Origin: Mycobacterium attenuatum
Lineage (GTDB): Bacteria; Actinomycetota; Actinomycetes; Mycobacteriales; Mycobacteriaceae
Assembly: GCF_900566085.1 (NCBI RefSeq)
Contig: NZ_UPHT01000073.1
Span: 151,072-215,071, forward strand
Length of the DNA stretch: 64,000 nt
Reading direction: 5' to 3'
Within the stretch, counting starts at the first letter, position 1. The number at the start of each line of letters is the position of its first letter. A program made the translations under genes and the position numbers. The notes beneath the pieces are model-generated. The model saw nothing but the letters and a program-made list of their open reading frames with translations. It ran no database searches and had not been told where the DNA came from. Shown one piece after another: positions 27,571 through 37,363 of this stretch.

Positions 27571-30273
27571 GTGAGCACCGCCAGTGAGGATCGAGCCAAG
27601 CCGACGCTGATGTTGCTGGATGGCAACTCGCTGGCGTTTCGGGCGTTCTATGCCCTGCCCGCGGAGAACTTCAAGACCCGCGGCGGGCTGACCACCAACG
27701 CGGTCTACGGCTTCACCGCCATGCTGATCAACCTGCTGCGCGATGAAGCCCCGACGCACATCGCCGCCGCCTTCGACGTGTCCCGGCAGACCTTTCGCTC
27801 CGAGCGTTACCCCGAGTACAAGGCCAACCGGTCATCGACGCCCGACGAATTCCACGGCCAGATCGACATCACGAAGGAAGTCCTGGGCGCGCTGGGCATC
27901 ACGGTGCTTGCCGAACCGGGATTCGAGGCCGACGACATCATCGCGACGCTGGCCAGCCAGGCCGAGAAGGAGGGATATCGGGTTCTGGTCGTCACCGGCG
28001 ACCGCGACTCACTGCAGCTGGTCAGTGACGACGTGACCGTGCTCTACCCGCGCAAAGGTGTCAGCGAACTCACCCGCTTCACCCCCGAGGCCGTCGTCGA
28101 GAAGTACGGTCTCACGCCCGCGCAATACCCGGACTTCGCCGCGTTGCGCGGCGACCCCAGTGACAACCTGCCCGGCATTCCCGGGGTGGGCGAGAAGACC
28201 GCCACCAAGTGGATTGCCGAATACGGCTCGCTGCAGGAGCTGGTCGACCATGTCGACTCGGTTCGCGGCAAAGTTGGCGATGCGCTTCGGGCGCACGTGG
28301 CCAACGTGGTGCGCAACCGCGAACTCACCGAGCTGGTGCGTGATGTGCCGCTGGCCCAAACCCCGGACACGCTGCGGCTGCTGCCCTGGGACCGCGACCA
28401 CATCCACCGGCTGTTCGACGACCTGGAGTTCCGGGTGTTGCGAGACCGGTTATTCGACACGCTGGCGGCTGTCGAGCCCGAGGTCGACGAGGGGTTCGAC
28501 GTGCGCGGCGGGGCGCTGCAGCCCGGCACGGTGGCGCAGTGGCTAGCCGCACATGCCGGCGACGGGCGCCGCTGCGGCCTGACGGTCGTGGGCACCCATC
28601 TGCCGCACGGCGGTGACGCCACCGCGCTGGCAATCGCGGCCGCCGACGGCGACGGCGGCTACATCGATACCGCCACGGTGACACCCGAGGACGACGCAGC
28701 GCTGGCGTCCTGGCTGGCGGACCCGGCCAAACCCAAGGCACTGCACGAGGCCAAGCTCGCCATCCATGACCTCGGGGGCCGCGGTTGGACCCTGAACGGT
28801 GTCACCTCCGACACCGCACTGGCCGCCTACCTGGTGCGGCCGGGGCAGCGCAGCTTCACCCTCGACGATCTCTCGCTGCGCTACCTGCGCCGCGAACTGC
28901 GCGCGGAAAATCCTGAACAGCAACAACTTTCATTGCTTGACGATATGGATGGAGTGGACGACCAAGCCGTCCAAACCGCGATCCTGCGGGCCAGGGCGGT
29001 GGCGGACCTGGCCGATGCGCTGGACGCCGAACTGGCCCGCATCGATTCCACGGCCTTGCTGGCCGACATGGAACTGCCCGTGCAACGGGTGCTGGCTGAC
29101 CTGGAGCGCGCCGGCATCGCTGTCGACCTGCGGCTGCTGGCCGAGTTGCAAAGCCAGTTCGCCGATCAGATCCGCGACGCCGCCGAGGCCGCATACGCCG
29201 TCATCGGCAAGCAGATCAACCTCGGCTCGCCCAAGCAGCTGCAGGTGGTGCTGTTCGACGAACTCGGGATGCCGAAGACCAAGCGGACCAAGACCGGCTA
29301 CACAACTGACGCCGACGCTGTGCAGGGTCTTTTTGAAAAGACCGGGCACCCGTTCCTGCAGCATCTGCTGGCGCACCGCGACGTCACCCGGCTCAAGGTC
29401 ACCGTCGACGGGCTGCTGAACTCGGTGGCCGCCGACGGCCGGATTCATACCACGTTCAACCAGACCATCGCGGCCACGGGCAGGCTGTCGTCGACGGAGC
29501 CCAACTTGCAGAACATCCCGATCCGCACCGACGCGGGCCGCCAGATCCGCGACGCGTTCGTCGTCGGCGCCGGTTATAGCGAGCTGATGACGGCCGATTA
29601 CAGCCAGATCGAGATGCGGATCATGGCGCACCTGTCCGGCGACGAAGGCCTCATCGAGGCCTTCAATACCGGCGAGGACTTGCACTCGTTCGTCGCGTCC
29701 CGGGCTTTCGGTGTGCCCATCGACGAGGTGACCGGCGAGTTGCGCCGCCGGGTCAAGGCGATGTCGTATGGGCTGGCCTACGGGTTGAGTGCCTATGGGC
29801 TGTCCACGCAGCTGAAGATCTCCACCGAAGAGGCCAAGGTTCAGATGGACCAGTACTTCGCGCGCTTCGGCGGCGTGCGCGACTACCTGATGGCCGTGGT
29901 CGAGCAGGCCCGCAAGGACGGATACACCTCAACTGTGTTGGGTCGCCGGCGCTACCTTCCCGAGCTGGACAGCAGCAATCGGCAGGTGCGTGAGGCTGCC
30001 GAGCGGGCGGCGCTCAACGCACCGATCCAGGGCAGTGCGGCCGACATCATCAAGGTGGCGATGATCGAGGTCGACAAGGCGCTCACCGAGGCCGGGCTGG
30101 CGTCGCGCATGCTGCTGCAGGTCCACGACGAATTGCTGTTCGAGATCGCGCCCGGAGAACGCGAACGGGTCGAGGCGCTGGTGCGCGAGAAAATGGGCGG
30201 CGCCTACCCGTTGGACGTTCCGCTGGAAGTGTCGGTGGGCTTCGGTCGCAGTTGGGACGCGGCGGCGCACTGA
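27571..30273 (+). CDS. polA: DNA polymerase I
   Basis: 900 residues (904 recalled for M. tuberculosis). Fills gaps in excision repair and removes Okazaki primers. The 5'-3' exonuclease domain (about 1-310) has LLDGNSLAFRAFYALP, FEADDIIATLA, VTGDRDSLQL and the helix-hairpin-helix GIPGVGEKTATKW. The middle 3'-5' exonuclease domain lacks the DEDD acids, as known for mycobacterial PolA, so proofreading is not expected. The polymerase domain holds motif A DYSQIEMRIMAHLSGDE, the O-helix RRRVKAMSYGLAYGLSAYG and motif C LQVHDELLFE. Followed by rpsA after 183 bp. Confidence 0.98.
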   Translation: MSTASEDRAKPTLMLLDGNSLAFRAFYALPAENFKTRGGLTTNAVYGFTAMLINLLRDEAPTHIAAAFDVSRQTFRSERYPEYKANRSSTPDEFHGQIDITKEVLGALGITVLAEPGFEADDIIATLASQAEKEGYRVLVVTGDRDSLQLVSDDVTVLYPRKGVSELTRFTPEAVVEKYGLTPAQYPDFAALRGDPSDNLPGIPGVGEKTATKWIAEYGSLQELVDHVDSVRGKVGDALRAHVANVVRNRELTELVRDVPLAQTPDTLRLLPWDRDHIHRLFDDLEFRVLRDRLFDTLAAVEPEVDEGFDVRGGALQPGTVAQWLAAHAGDGRRCGLTVVGTHLPHGGDATALAIAAADGDGGYIDTATVTPEDDAALASWLADPAKPKALHEAKLAIHDLGGRGWTLNGVTSDTALAAYLVRPGQRSFTLDDLSLRYLRRELRAENPEQQQLSLLDDMDGVDDQAVQTAILRARAVADLADALDAELARIDSTALLADMELPVQRVLADLERAGIAVDLRLLAELQSQFADQIRDAAEAAYAVIGKQINLGSPKQLQVVLFDELGMPKTKRTKTGYTTDADAVQGLFEKTGHPFLQHLLAHRDVTRLKVTVDGLLNSVAADGRIHTTFNQTIAATGRLSSTEPNLQNIPIRTDAGRQIRDAFVVGAGYSELMTADYSQIEMRIMAHLSGDEGLIEAFNTGEDLHSFVASRAFGVPIDEVTGELRRRVKAMSYGLAYGLSAYGLSTQLKISTEEAKVQMDQYFARFGGVRDYLMAVVEQARKDGYTSTVLGRRRYLPELDSSNRQVREAAERAALNAPIQGSAADIIKVAMIEVDKALTEAGLASRMLLQVHDELLFEIAPGERERVEALVREKMGGAYPLDVPLEVSVGFGRSWDAAAH

Positions 30274-30360
30274 CAGGCGATCGCGCGCCGCGTGTAACGT
30301 AGCGGCGGAAAAACTCGCTGAAATTCGCCGTGGCGTTACATTCGCGACGGATGATGCGGT

Positions 30361-30394
30361 TTGTCCAGCATGTACACCGTCGAGTAGCCTCGAC
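30361..30394 (+). promoter_or_regulatory. Candidate rpsA promoter with overlapping small palindrome
   Basis: TTGTCC (30361-30366) and TAGCCT (30385-30390) are 18 bp apart and resemble -35 and -10 elements. The -10 lies inside a palindrome, GTCGAG-TAGC-CTCGAC (30379-30394). A start near 30397 would give a leader of about 60 nt before rpsA. S1 autoregulates its own mRNA in E. coli; whether that applies here is unknown. Confidence 0.4.
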
Positions 30395-30456
30395 TCACAT
30401 CAACAACTCAAGTCCCACGTCCCTACGACCGACCCTGTCCGGAGCAACCCAACAAT

Positions 30457-31902
30457 ATGCCGAGTCCCACCGTCACCTCGCCGCAAGTAGCCGTCAACGA
30501 CATAGGCTCCTCCGAGGACTTTCTCGCAGCAATAGACAAAACGATCAAATACTTCAACGATGGCGACATCGTCGAGGGAACCATCGTCAAAGTGGACCGG
30601 GACGAGGTGCTCCTCGACATCGGCTACAAGACTGAAGGGGTCATCCCCGCCCGCGAACTCTCCATCAAGCACGACGTCGACCCCAACGAGGTCGTTTCCG
30701 TCGGCGACGAGGTCGAGGCCCTGGTCCTCACCAAAGAGGACAAAGAGGGCCGGCTGATCCTGTCCAAGAAGCGCGCCCAGTATGAGCGCGCCTGGGGCAC
30801 CATCGAGGCGCTCAAGGAGAAGGACGAGGCCGTCAAGGGCACGGTCATCGAGGTGGTCAAGGGCGGCCTGATCCTCGACATCGGCTTGCGCGGCTTCCTG
30901 CCCGCCTCGCTGGTCGAGATGCGCCGTGTCCGCGATCTGCAGCCCTACATCGGCAAGGAGATCGAAGCCAAGATCATCGAGCTGGACAAGAACCGCAACA
31001 ACGTGGTGCTGTCGCGGCGCGCCTGGCTGGAGCAGACCCAGTCCGAGGTGCGCAGCGAATTCCTCAACCAGCTGCAGAAGGGCACCATCCGCAAGGGCGT
31101 GGTCTCCTCGATCGTCAACTTCGGCGCCTTCGTCGATCTCGGCGGTGTGGACGGTCTGGTGCATGTCTCCGAGCTGTCCTGGAAACACATCGACCACCCG
31201 TCCGAGGTGGTTCAGGTGGGCGACGAGGTCACCGTCGAGGTGCTCGACGTCGACATGGATCGCGAGCGGGTTTCGTTGTCGCTCAAGGCAACTCAGGAAG
31301 ACCCGTGGCGCCACTTCGCCCGCACCCACGCTATCGGCCAGATCGTGCCGGGCAAGGTCACCAAGCTGGTACCGTTCGGTGCGTTCGTCCGCGTCGAGGA
31401 GGGCATCGAGGGCCTGGTGCACATCTCCGAGCTGGCCGAGCGTCACGTCGAGGTGCCCGACCAGGTGGTCGCCGTCGGCGACGACGCGATGGTCAAGGTC
31501 ATCGACATCGACCTGGAGCGCCGCCGGATCTCGTTGTCGCTCAAGCAGGCCAACGAGGACTACACCGAGGAATTCGACCCGGCGAAGTACGGCATGGCCG
31601 ACAGCTACGACGAACAGGGCAACTACATCTTCCCCGAGGGCTTCGACGCCGAAACCAACGAGTGGATGGAAGGTTTCGACGCCCAGCGCAACGAGTGGGA
31701 GGCCCGCTACGCCGAGGCGGAGCGCCGGCACAAGATGCACACCGCGCAGATGGACAAATTTGCCGCGGCCGAGGCAGCCGGGCACGGCGGTGGCGAGCAG
31801 CCCTCGGGCAGCTCGGCGTCGTCGGAGAAGGCCGCGGGCGGGTCGCTGGCCAGCGACGCCCAATTGGCCGCGCTGCGGGAAAAACTCGCCGGCAACGCGT
31901 AG
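30457..31902 (+). CDS. rpsA: Ribosomal protein S1
   Basis: 481 residues, equal to the recalled M. tuberculosis length. Four S1 (OB-fold) repeats at about 35-105, 122-190, 208-276 and 294-364, seen from the recurring GDIVEGTIVKV, GTVIEVVKGG, GVVSSIVNFGAFVDLGG and GKVTKLVPFGAFVRVEEG. A flexible tail (about 370-481) is rich in acidic and Ala/Ser residues. Actinobacterial S1 has four repeats rather than the six of E. coli; with many leaderless mRNAs its role in initiation is probably reduced. The C-terminal tail is the region linked to pyrazinoic acid binding in M. tuberculosis, a claim that is disputed. Confidence 0.98.
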   Translation: MPSPTVTSPQVAVNDIGSSEDFLAAIDKTIKYFNDGDIVEGTIVKVDRDEVLLDIGYKTEGVIPARELSIKHDVDPNEVVSVGDEVEALVLTKEDKEGRLILSKKRAQYERAWGTIEALKEKDEAVKGTVIEVVKGGLILDIGLRGFLPASLVEMRRVRDLQPYIGKEIEAKIIELDKNRNNVVLSRRAWLEQTQSEVRSEFLNQLQKGTIRKGVVSSIVNFGAFVDLGGVDGLVHVSELSWKHIDHPSEVVQVGDEVTVEVLDVDMDRERVSLSLKATQEDPWRHFARTHAIGQIVPGKVTKLVPFGAFVRVEEGIEGLVHISELAERHVEVPDQVVAVGDDAMVKVIDIDLERRRISLSLKQANEDYTEEFDPAKYGMADSYDEQGNYIFPEGFDAETNEWMEGFDAQRNEWEARYAEAERRHKMHTAQMDKFAAAEAAGHGGGEQPSGSSASSEKAAGGSLASDAQLAALREKLAGNA

Positions 31903-31908
31903 TCGCCG

Positions 31909-33132
31909 ATGCTGCGCATCGGACTGACCGGCGGCATCGGCGCCGGCAAGTCGGTGCTGTCCACCACGTTCGCGCAATGCGGTGGCATCATCGTCGACGG
32001 CGATGTGCTGGCACGCGAGGTGGTCGAGCCGGGAACCGAGGGGCTTGCTTCGCTGGTCGGCGCCTTTGGCGACGACATCCTGCTGCCCAGCGGGGCGCTG
32101 GATCGGCCGGCGTTGGCTGCCAAGGCATTTCGGGATGACGATGCGCGCACGATGCTCAACGGCATCGTGCACCCGCTGGTAGCCCGCCGTCGAGCCGAGA
32201 TCATCGCAGCGGTATCTGACGACGCGGTTGTCGTTGAGGACATTCCGCTGCTGGTCGAATCCGGGATGGCGCCGCTGTTCCCGCTGGTGGTGATCGTGCA
32301 CGCCGATGCCGAACACCGGGTGCGGCGGCTGGTCGAGCAGCGCGGCATGCCCGAAGCGGACGCTCGTGCCCGGATCGCCGCGCAGGCTACCGACGCGCAG
32401 CGCCGTGAAGTCGCCGATATCTGGCTGGACAACTCGGGCAGCGTGGACGCTTTGATCGAGCAGGCCCGCGGCGTCTGGTACAACCGGATACTGCCGTTCG
32501 CCCACAACCTTGGCGAACGTCGGTGCGCCCACGCGGCGGCACGGCTGGTACCGGCCGACCCGAGTTGGCCGGACCAGGCCCGCCGCATCGTCAACCGGCT
32601 CAAGACAGCAGCCGGCCACCGGGCGCTGCGAGTGGACCACATCGGTTCGACGGCGGTGCCGGGCTATGACGCCAAGGATGTCATCGACATACAGATCACC
32701 GTCGAATCACTGGCGGTGGCAGACGAACTCGCCGAATCCCTGCTGTCCGCCGGTTATCCGCGCCTGGAGCACGTGACCCAGGATGTCGCCAAAGCCGACG
32801 CCCGGAGCACCGTCGACCGCTACGACCACGCGGCCGATAATACGATGTGGCACAAGCGCTTTCACGCATCAGCCGATCCCGGACGGCCGACGAATGTGCA
32901 TATCCGGGTGGACGGTTGGCCAAATCAGCAGTTCGCGCTGGTGTTCGTGGACTGGCTGCGGGCCAACCCCGGTGTGCGGGCCGACTACCTGTCGGTCAAG
33001 CGGGCCGCCGAGCAGAGCGCGGCATCAGGTGCCGGCGACATCGCGCACTACGCCGCAGCCAAAGAGCCGTGGTTTCTCGACGCCTACCGGCGGGCGTGGG
33101 ATTGGGCCGACTCGGTCGGCTGGCGGCCCTAG
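31909..33132 (+). CDS. coaE: Dephospho-CoA kinase fused to a GrpB (UPF0157) domain
   Basis: 407 residues, as recalled for Rv1631. Residues 1 to about 200 are the P-loop kinase that completes CoA: GLTGGIGAGKS at 4-14, DGDVLAREVVEPG and the LID with RRxVEQRGM (VRRLVEQRGMPEADARARI). Residues about 215-407 are a GrpB-type nucleotidyltransferase-like domain: RALRVDHIGSTAVPGYDAKDVIDIQI with the Asp pair of the NTase fold, and WHKRFHASADPGRPTNVHI. The C-terminal domain has been reported to affect folding of the kinase in M. tuberculosis. Start ATG 31909, 6 bp after rpsA. Confidence 0.97.
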   Translation: MLRIGLTGGIGAGKSVLSTTFAQCGGIIVDGDVLAREVVEPGTEGLASLVGAFGDDILLPSGALDRPALAAKAFRDDDARTMLNGIVHPLVARRRAEIIAAVSDDAVVVEDIPLLVESGMAPLFPLVVIVHADAEHRVRRLVEQRGMPEADARARIAAQATDAQRREVADIWLDNSGSVDALIEQARGVWYNRILPFAHNLGERRCAHAAARLVPADPSWPDQARRIVNRLKTAAGHRALRVDHIGSTAVPGYDAKDVIDIQITVESLAVADELAESLLSAGYPRLEHVTQDVAKADARSTVDRYDHAADNTMWHKRFHASADPGRPTNVHIRVDGWPNQQFALVFVDWLRANPGVRADYLSVKRAAEQSAASGAGDIAHYAAAKEPWFLDAYRRAWDWADSVGWRP

Positions 33133-33164
33133 GCCTAGGGCCGGGCGCGTTCTGGGCCGGCCGG

Positions 33165-33584
33165 TCAGTTGCCGGGCAGCGGGGCGCCGCACTGCAGTAC
33201 GCCGCTCATGAGATCACTGTTGCCCTGCTTGGGCCTGACGAACTGGTCGACCTGCGCGGCGACGTTGTCGTCGACGTCGATCTCGCAATGCACATTCGCG
33301 GAGTAGGGCCAATGCAGGATCACCTGCATCCCCGCCTGTTGCGGATCGGCCAGTACCTCGTTGGCTTCGAACACGTTGCCGGGCATCGGGCTCAGCGGGG
33401 CGGTGGCTGTCTGGCCGCCGTTGAGCATGAACGTGGCCTGGCTACCGGGCGCGACGCCGTCGATCCGGGCAATGTAGGTGACGTTGTGCAGGTCGGCCAG
33501 CGCGGTTGCCGGGTCTAATTGTGAGCCGACCGCGACGGCCGTCATCGCGGCGATCGACGACCATTTCTGCGTGGTGGAGCTCAT
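33165..33584 (-). CDS. Putative exported protein of unknown function
   Basis: 139 residues. The N-terminus KWSSIAAMTAVAVGSQLDPATALADL is a plausible signal sequence with a cleavage site near the final ALA-DL. The mature part (about 110 residues) is strand-rich, with two cysteines (in ANVHCEIDV and LQCGAPLP) that could form one disulfide, as in several small secreted mycobacterial proteins. I do not recognise the family with certainty. ATG 33584 is favoured because a TAACGT -10 box lies 7 nt upstream. It is convergent with coaE, 32 bp away. I do not recall it at this place in H37Rv. Confidence 0.75.
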   Translation of the reverse strand: MSSTTQKWSSIAAMTAVAVGSQLDPATALADLHNVTYIARIDGVAPGSQATFMLNGGQTATAPLSPMPGNVFEANEVLADPQQAGMQVILHWPYSANVHCEIDVDDNVAAQVDQFVRPKQGNSDLMSGVLQCGAPLPGN

Positions 33585-33591
33585 GTCGATG

Positions 33592-33597
33592 ACGTTA
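33592..33597 (-). promoter_or_regulatory. -10 box of the exported-protein gene, likely leaderless
   Basis: TAACGT on the minus strand with 7 nt to ATG 33584. It rules against the long upstream open frame to 33746. Confidence 0.5.
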
Positions 33598-33779
33598 CGC
33601 CCGGTGGTCACGATCGCCGAGGCTGAGAAATCGGCCCACGCGGCGCCGGCTGCCGGGGTTGGGCCGGCGCGCGAACGTGCCCTGACCAGGCCGCTCACGG
33701 ATCCAGCTGTCCCGCGAGCCGTTGGGGCATGTCGCGTGCAGCACAACGCTTACCGAGGCCGGCGGGCGGGCGAAATCGA

Positions 33780-34346
33780 TCACGACCAGTCGTCGAGTAT
33801 GCCGCGGGCCAGGGCCGCTTCGGGTGGTTCGCGGTGGGTGCCGGCTTCGCCGGACGAAGGGTAGTCGCCGCGTTTGGTCATGAGCCAGGTTTCGTCGTCA
33901 CCTTCCCGGATTCGGGTCAGCGCGTAGCCGCCGTGCACTGTCCGACCGCGCAGTCGGAACGAAAGGTGGCCACGGTCAAGGCCTTTGATCATTTCGTGGC
34001 CGGTCATGTTGGCGTACGTGCCATAGTCCCAGACGATGACCCCGCCGGCGCCCTCGAATGTCGCGTACTGCACCGGGTGGTCGTCGATGCGACGGGCCAT
34101 CCGCTTGTCCTTCGGACTTGCCGACGGACTCTTGGGCATCGCCCACGACGCGAGCACACCGTCGATCTCGAGGCACAGGTCGTAGTGGTCGTCATAGTGG
34201 TCGCCGTTGGCCACGTGGTGCCGGATGACGAAACGCGGTCCCTCCTCGGCCGTCAATTTCTTCGGGCGGTGTCGTCCTGGTGCTTCGGCGCGCGGTCCGC
34301 CGGTACGGTCGGCCCGCCGTCGGCGCCGGTTCTCGATCAATTGCAT
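33780..34346 (-). CDS. Stand-alone LigD-type 3'-phosphoesterase domain protein
   Basis: 188 residues. A basic N-terminus (NRRRRRADR) precedes a domain matching the 3'-phosphoesterase (PE) module of bacterial NHEJ ligase LigD: FVIRHH at 39-44, HYD at 54-56, LEIDGVLASWAMPKSPS at 59-75, DDHPVQYATFEG at 88-99, VIVWDYGTY at 103-111 and WLMTKR at 154-159. In LigD this module trims ribonucleotides and 3'-phosphates from broken ends using a metal held by His and Asp. His44/54, Asp56 and His90 are retained, but the Arg of the canonical HYDFRLE is Cys58 here. No ligase or polymerase module is attached. It is not at this locus in H37Rv as I recall. Neighbours include uvrB and polA. Confidence 0.85.
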   Translation of the reverse strand: MQLIENRRRRRADRTGGPRAEAPGRHRPKKLTAEEGPRFVIRHHVANGDHYDDHYDLCLEIDGVLASWAMPKSPSASPKDKRMARRIDDHPVQYATFEGAGGVIVWDYGTYANMTGHEMIKGLDRGHLSFRLRGRTVHGGYALTRIREGDDETWLMTKRGDYPSSGEAGTHREPPEAALARGILDDWS

Positions 34347-34394
34347 AAGAGACAGGTACCCGTTGTGGCCGGAAACGACCCGGGACCGCTCCGA

Positions 34395-34901
34395 TCAACC
34401 CGAGCGCCAGGTGAGCGCCATGCCGCTGGCGGCCAACCAGCGCGCCAGGTCGTAATCATGACGGGCCAGGCCCTCGATGGCGGTTACCGCCCGCCGCAAG
34501 GCCTGTTCGGCGACCTCGGCGGGCAACAGCCCGTGTCGGACGGCGCCCAACAACTCGTCGACGTCGGCCAGGAGGGTCGCCCGGCCGGTGCGGACCTCGA
34601 TATCGAGGTAGTGGTCTTCGGAGCGCCACAGCGCCGGCCCGGGTGTGTATTCGCCCACATCGAGGTAGTAGTCATAGTCGCGCTCATGGCCCGGATTGAA
34701 ATGGAAGACAGTGGCGCGCAACCCCAATGACGGCAGCAGCCACGACTCGAGATAGTGGAACTGGGCACGGCCAGGAGTTGGCCGGGCCAGGTAAAGGCCC
34801 CAGTCGTGCACGACGTATTCATCGACGGCCCGCACGATGCCCTTGGGGTCTGTATTGGTGCGGGCGAGGAGGTCGAACGTCTCGTGCTTGGGCGGATGAA
34901 T
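34395..34901 (-). CDS. DUF402 family protein, probable ATT start
   Basis: 168 residues if started at ATT 34901; orthologue of Rv1632c. The first usual start is GTG 34835 (146 residues), but the frame upstream encodes [20 protein letters not shown], which is the ordinary N-terminus of actinobacterial DUF402 proteins. A stop codon lies at 34911-34913, so translation must begin between 34910 and 34835, and no ATG, GTG or TTG occurs before the GTG. A TAGGGT box sits exactly 6 nt before the ATT, as for leaderless genes in this window. DUF402 members include nucleoside phosphate phosphatases and an RNA-linked barrel; the core YYLDVGEY and DHYLDIEV strands with their acidic residues are present. Divergent from uvrB. 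Confidence 0.82.
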   Translation of the reverse strand: MHPPKHETFDLLARTNTDPKGIVRAVDEYVVHDWGLYLARPTPGRAQFHYLESWLLPSLGLRATVFHFNPGHERDYDYYLDVGEYTPGPALWRSEDHYLDIEVRTGRATLLADVDELLGAVRHGLLPAEVAEQALRRAVTAIEGLARHDYDLARWLAASGMALTWRSG

Positions 34902-34907
34902 GAGACC

Positions 34908-34913
34908 ACCCTA
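34908..34913 (-). promoter_or_regulatory. -10 box placed 6 nt before an ATT codon (DUF402 gene)
   Basis: TAGGGT on the minus strand. The spacing to ATT 34901 equals that between other -10 boxes and start codons here, suggesting a leaderless mRNA whose first codon is ATT. Confidence 0.5.
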
Positions 34914-35151
34914 CCGGCGCCCGGGGCCTTGCTATCGGGGCTATCGGCACAGCCGGATATTCGGGCCGGGGCAAAGGCGTCGCTGGCTCCGCAGGCGAGA
35001 CATCCGGCGATACCGCGATGTCCGCGCCCAATGGCCGCCACCTGCACGAATGCGACCCGCTCGGCCGGATATGGGTCCGCCACCGCTAGCAGCGCGGGCT
35101 ATGACGTCACCGCTCGGCGGTGCTCGGGACGGACTTGTCGGTGCGTCGTCC

Positions 35152-35157
35152 TACCCT
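35152..35157 (+). promoter_or_regulatory. -10 box of uvrB, likely leaderless
   Basis: TACCCT followed by 6 nt and ATG 35164. It selects this ATG among the starts of a frame open from 34900. No LexA box of the mycobacterial type (TCGAAC-N4-GTTCGA) is evident just upstream. Confidence 0.55.
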
Positions 35158-35163
35158 GGTGAC

Positions 35164-37338
<2,175 letters not shown>

Positions 37339-37351
37339 GTGCCGGCACGCC

Positions 37352-37357
37352 TACGGT
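37352..37357 (+). promoter_or_regulatory. -10 box of the MFS gene, likely leaderless
   Basis: TACGGT, then 6 nt, then GTG 37364. It gives the MFS gene its own promoter despite lying only 25 bp after uvrB. Confidence 0.5.
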
Positions 37358-37363
37358 GTAGTT

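Noticed and set aside
30293..30340. TGTAACG/CGTTACA inverted repeat before rpsA
   Set aside because: 7-bp arms with a 34-nt spacer are expected by chance at this length; not listed as a feature.
30400..32640. 746-residue open frame antisense to rpsA and coaE
   Set aside because: Very long, but it is a frame produced by codon bias opposite two certain genes, and shows no domains or start signals.
34900..35163. N-terminal extension of uvrB to 34900
   Set aside because: The extension is Arg/Pro-rich, overlaps the divergent DUF402 start, and a -10 box points to ATG 35164.
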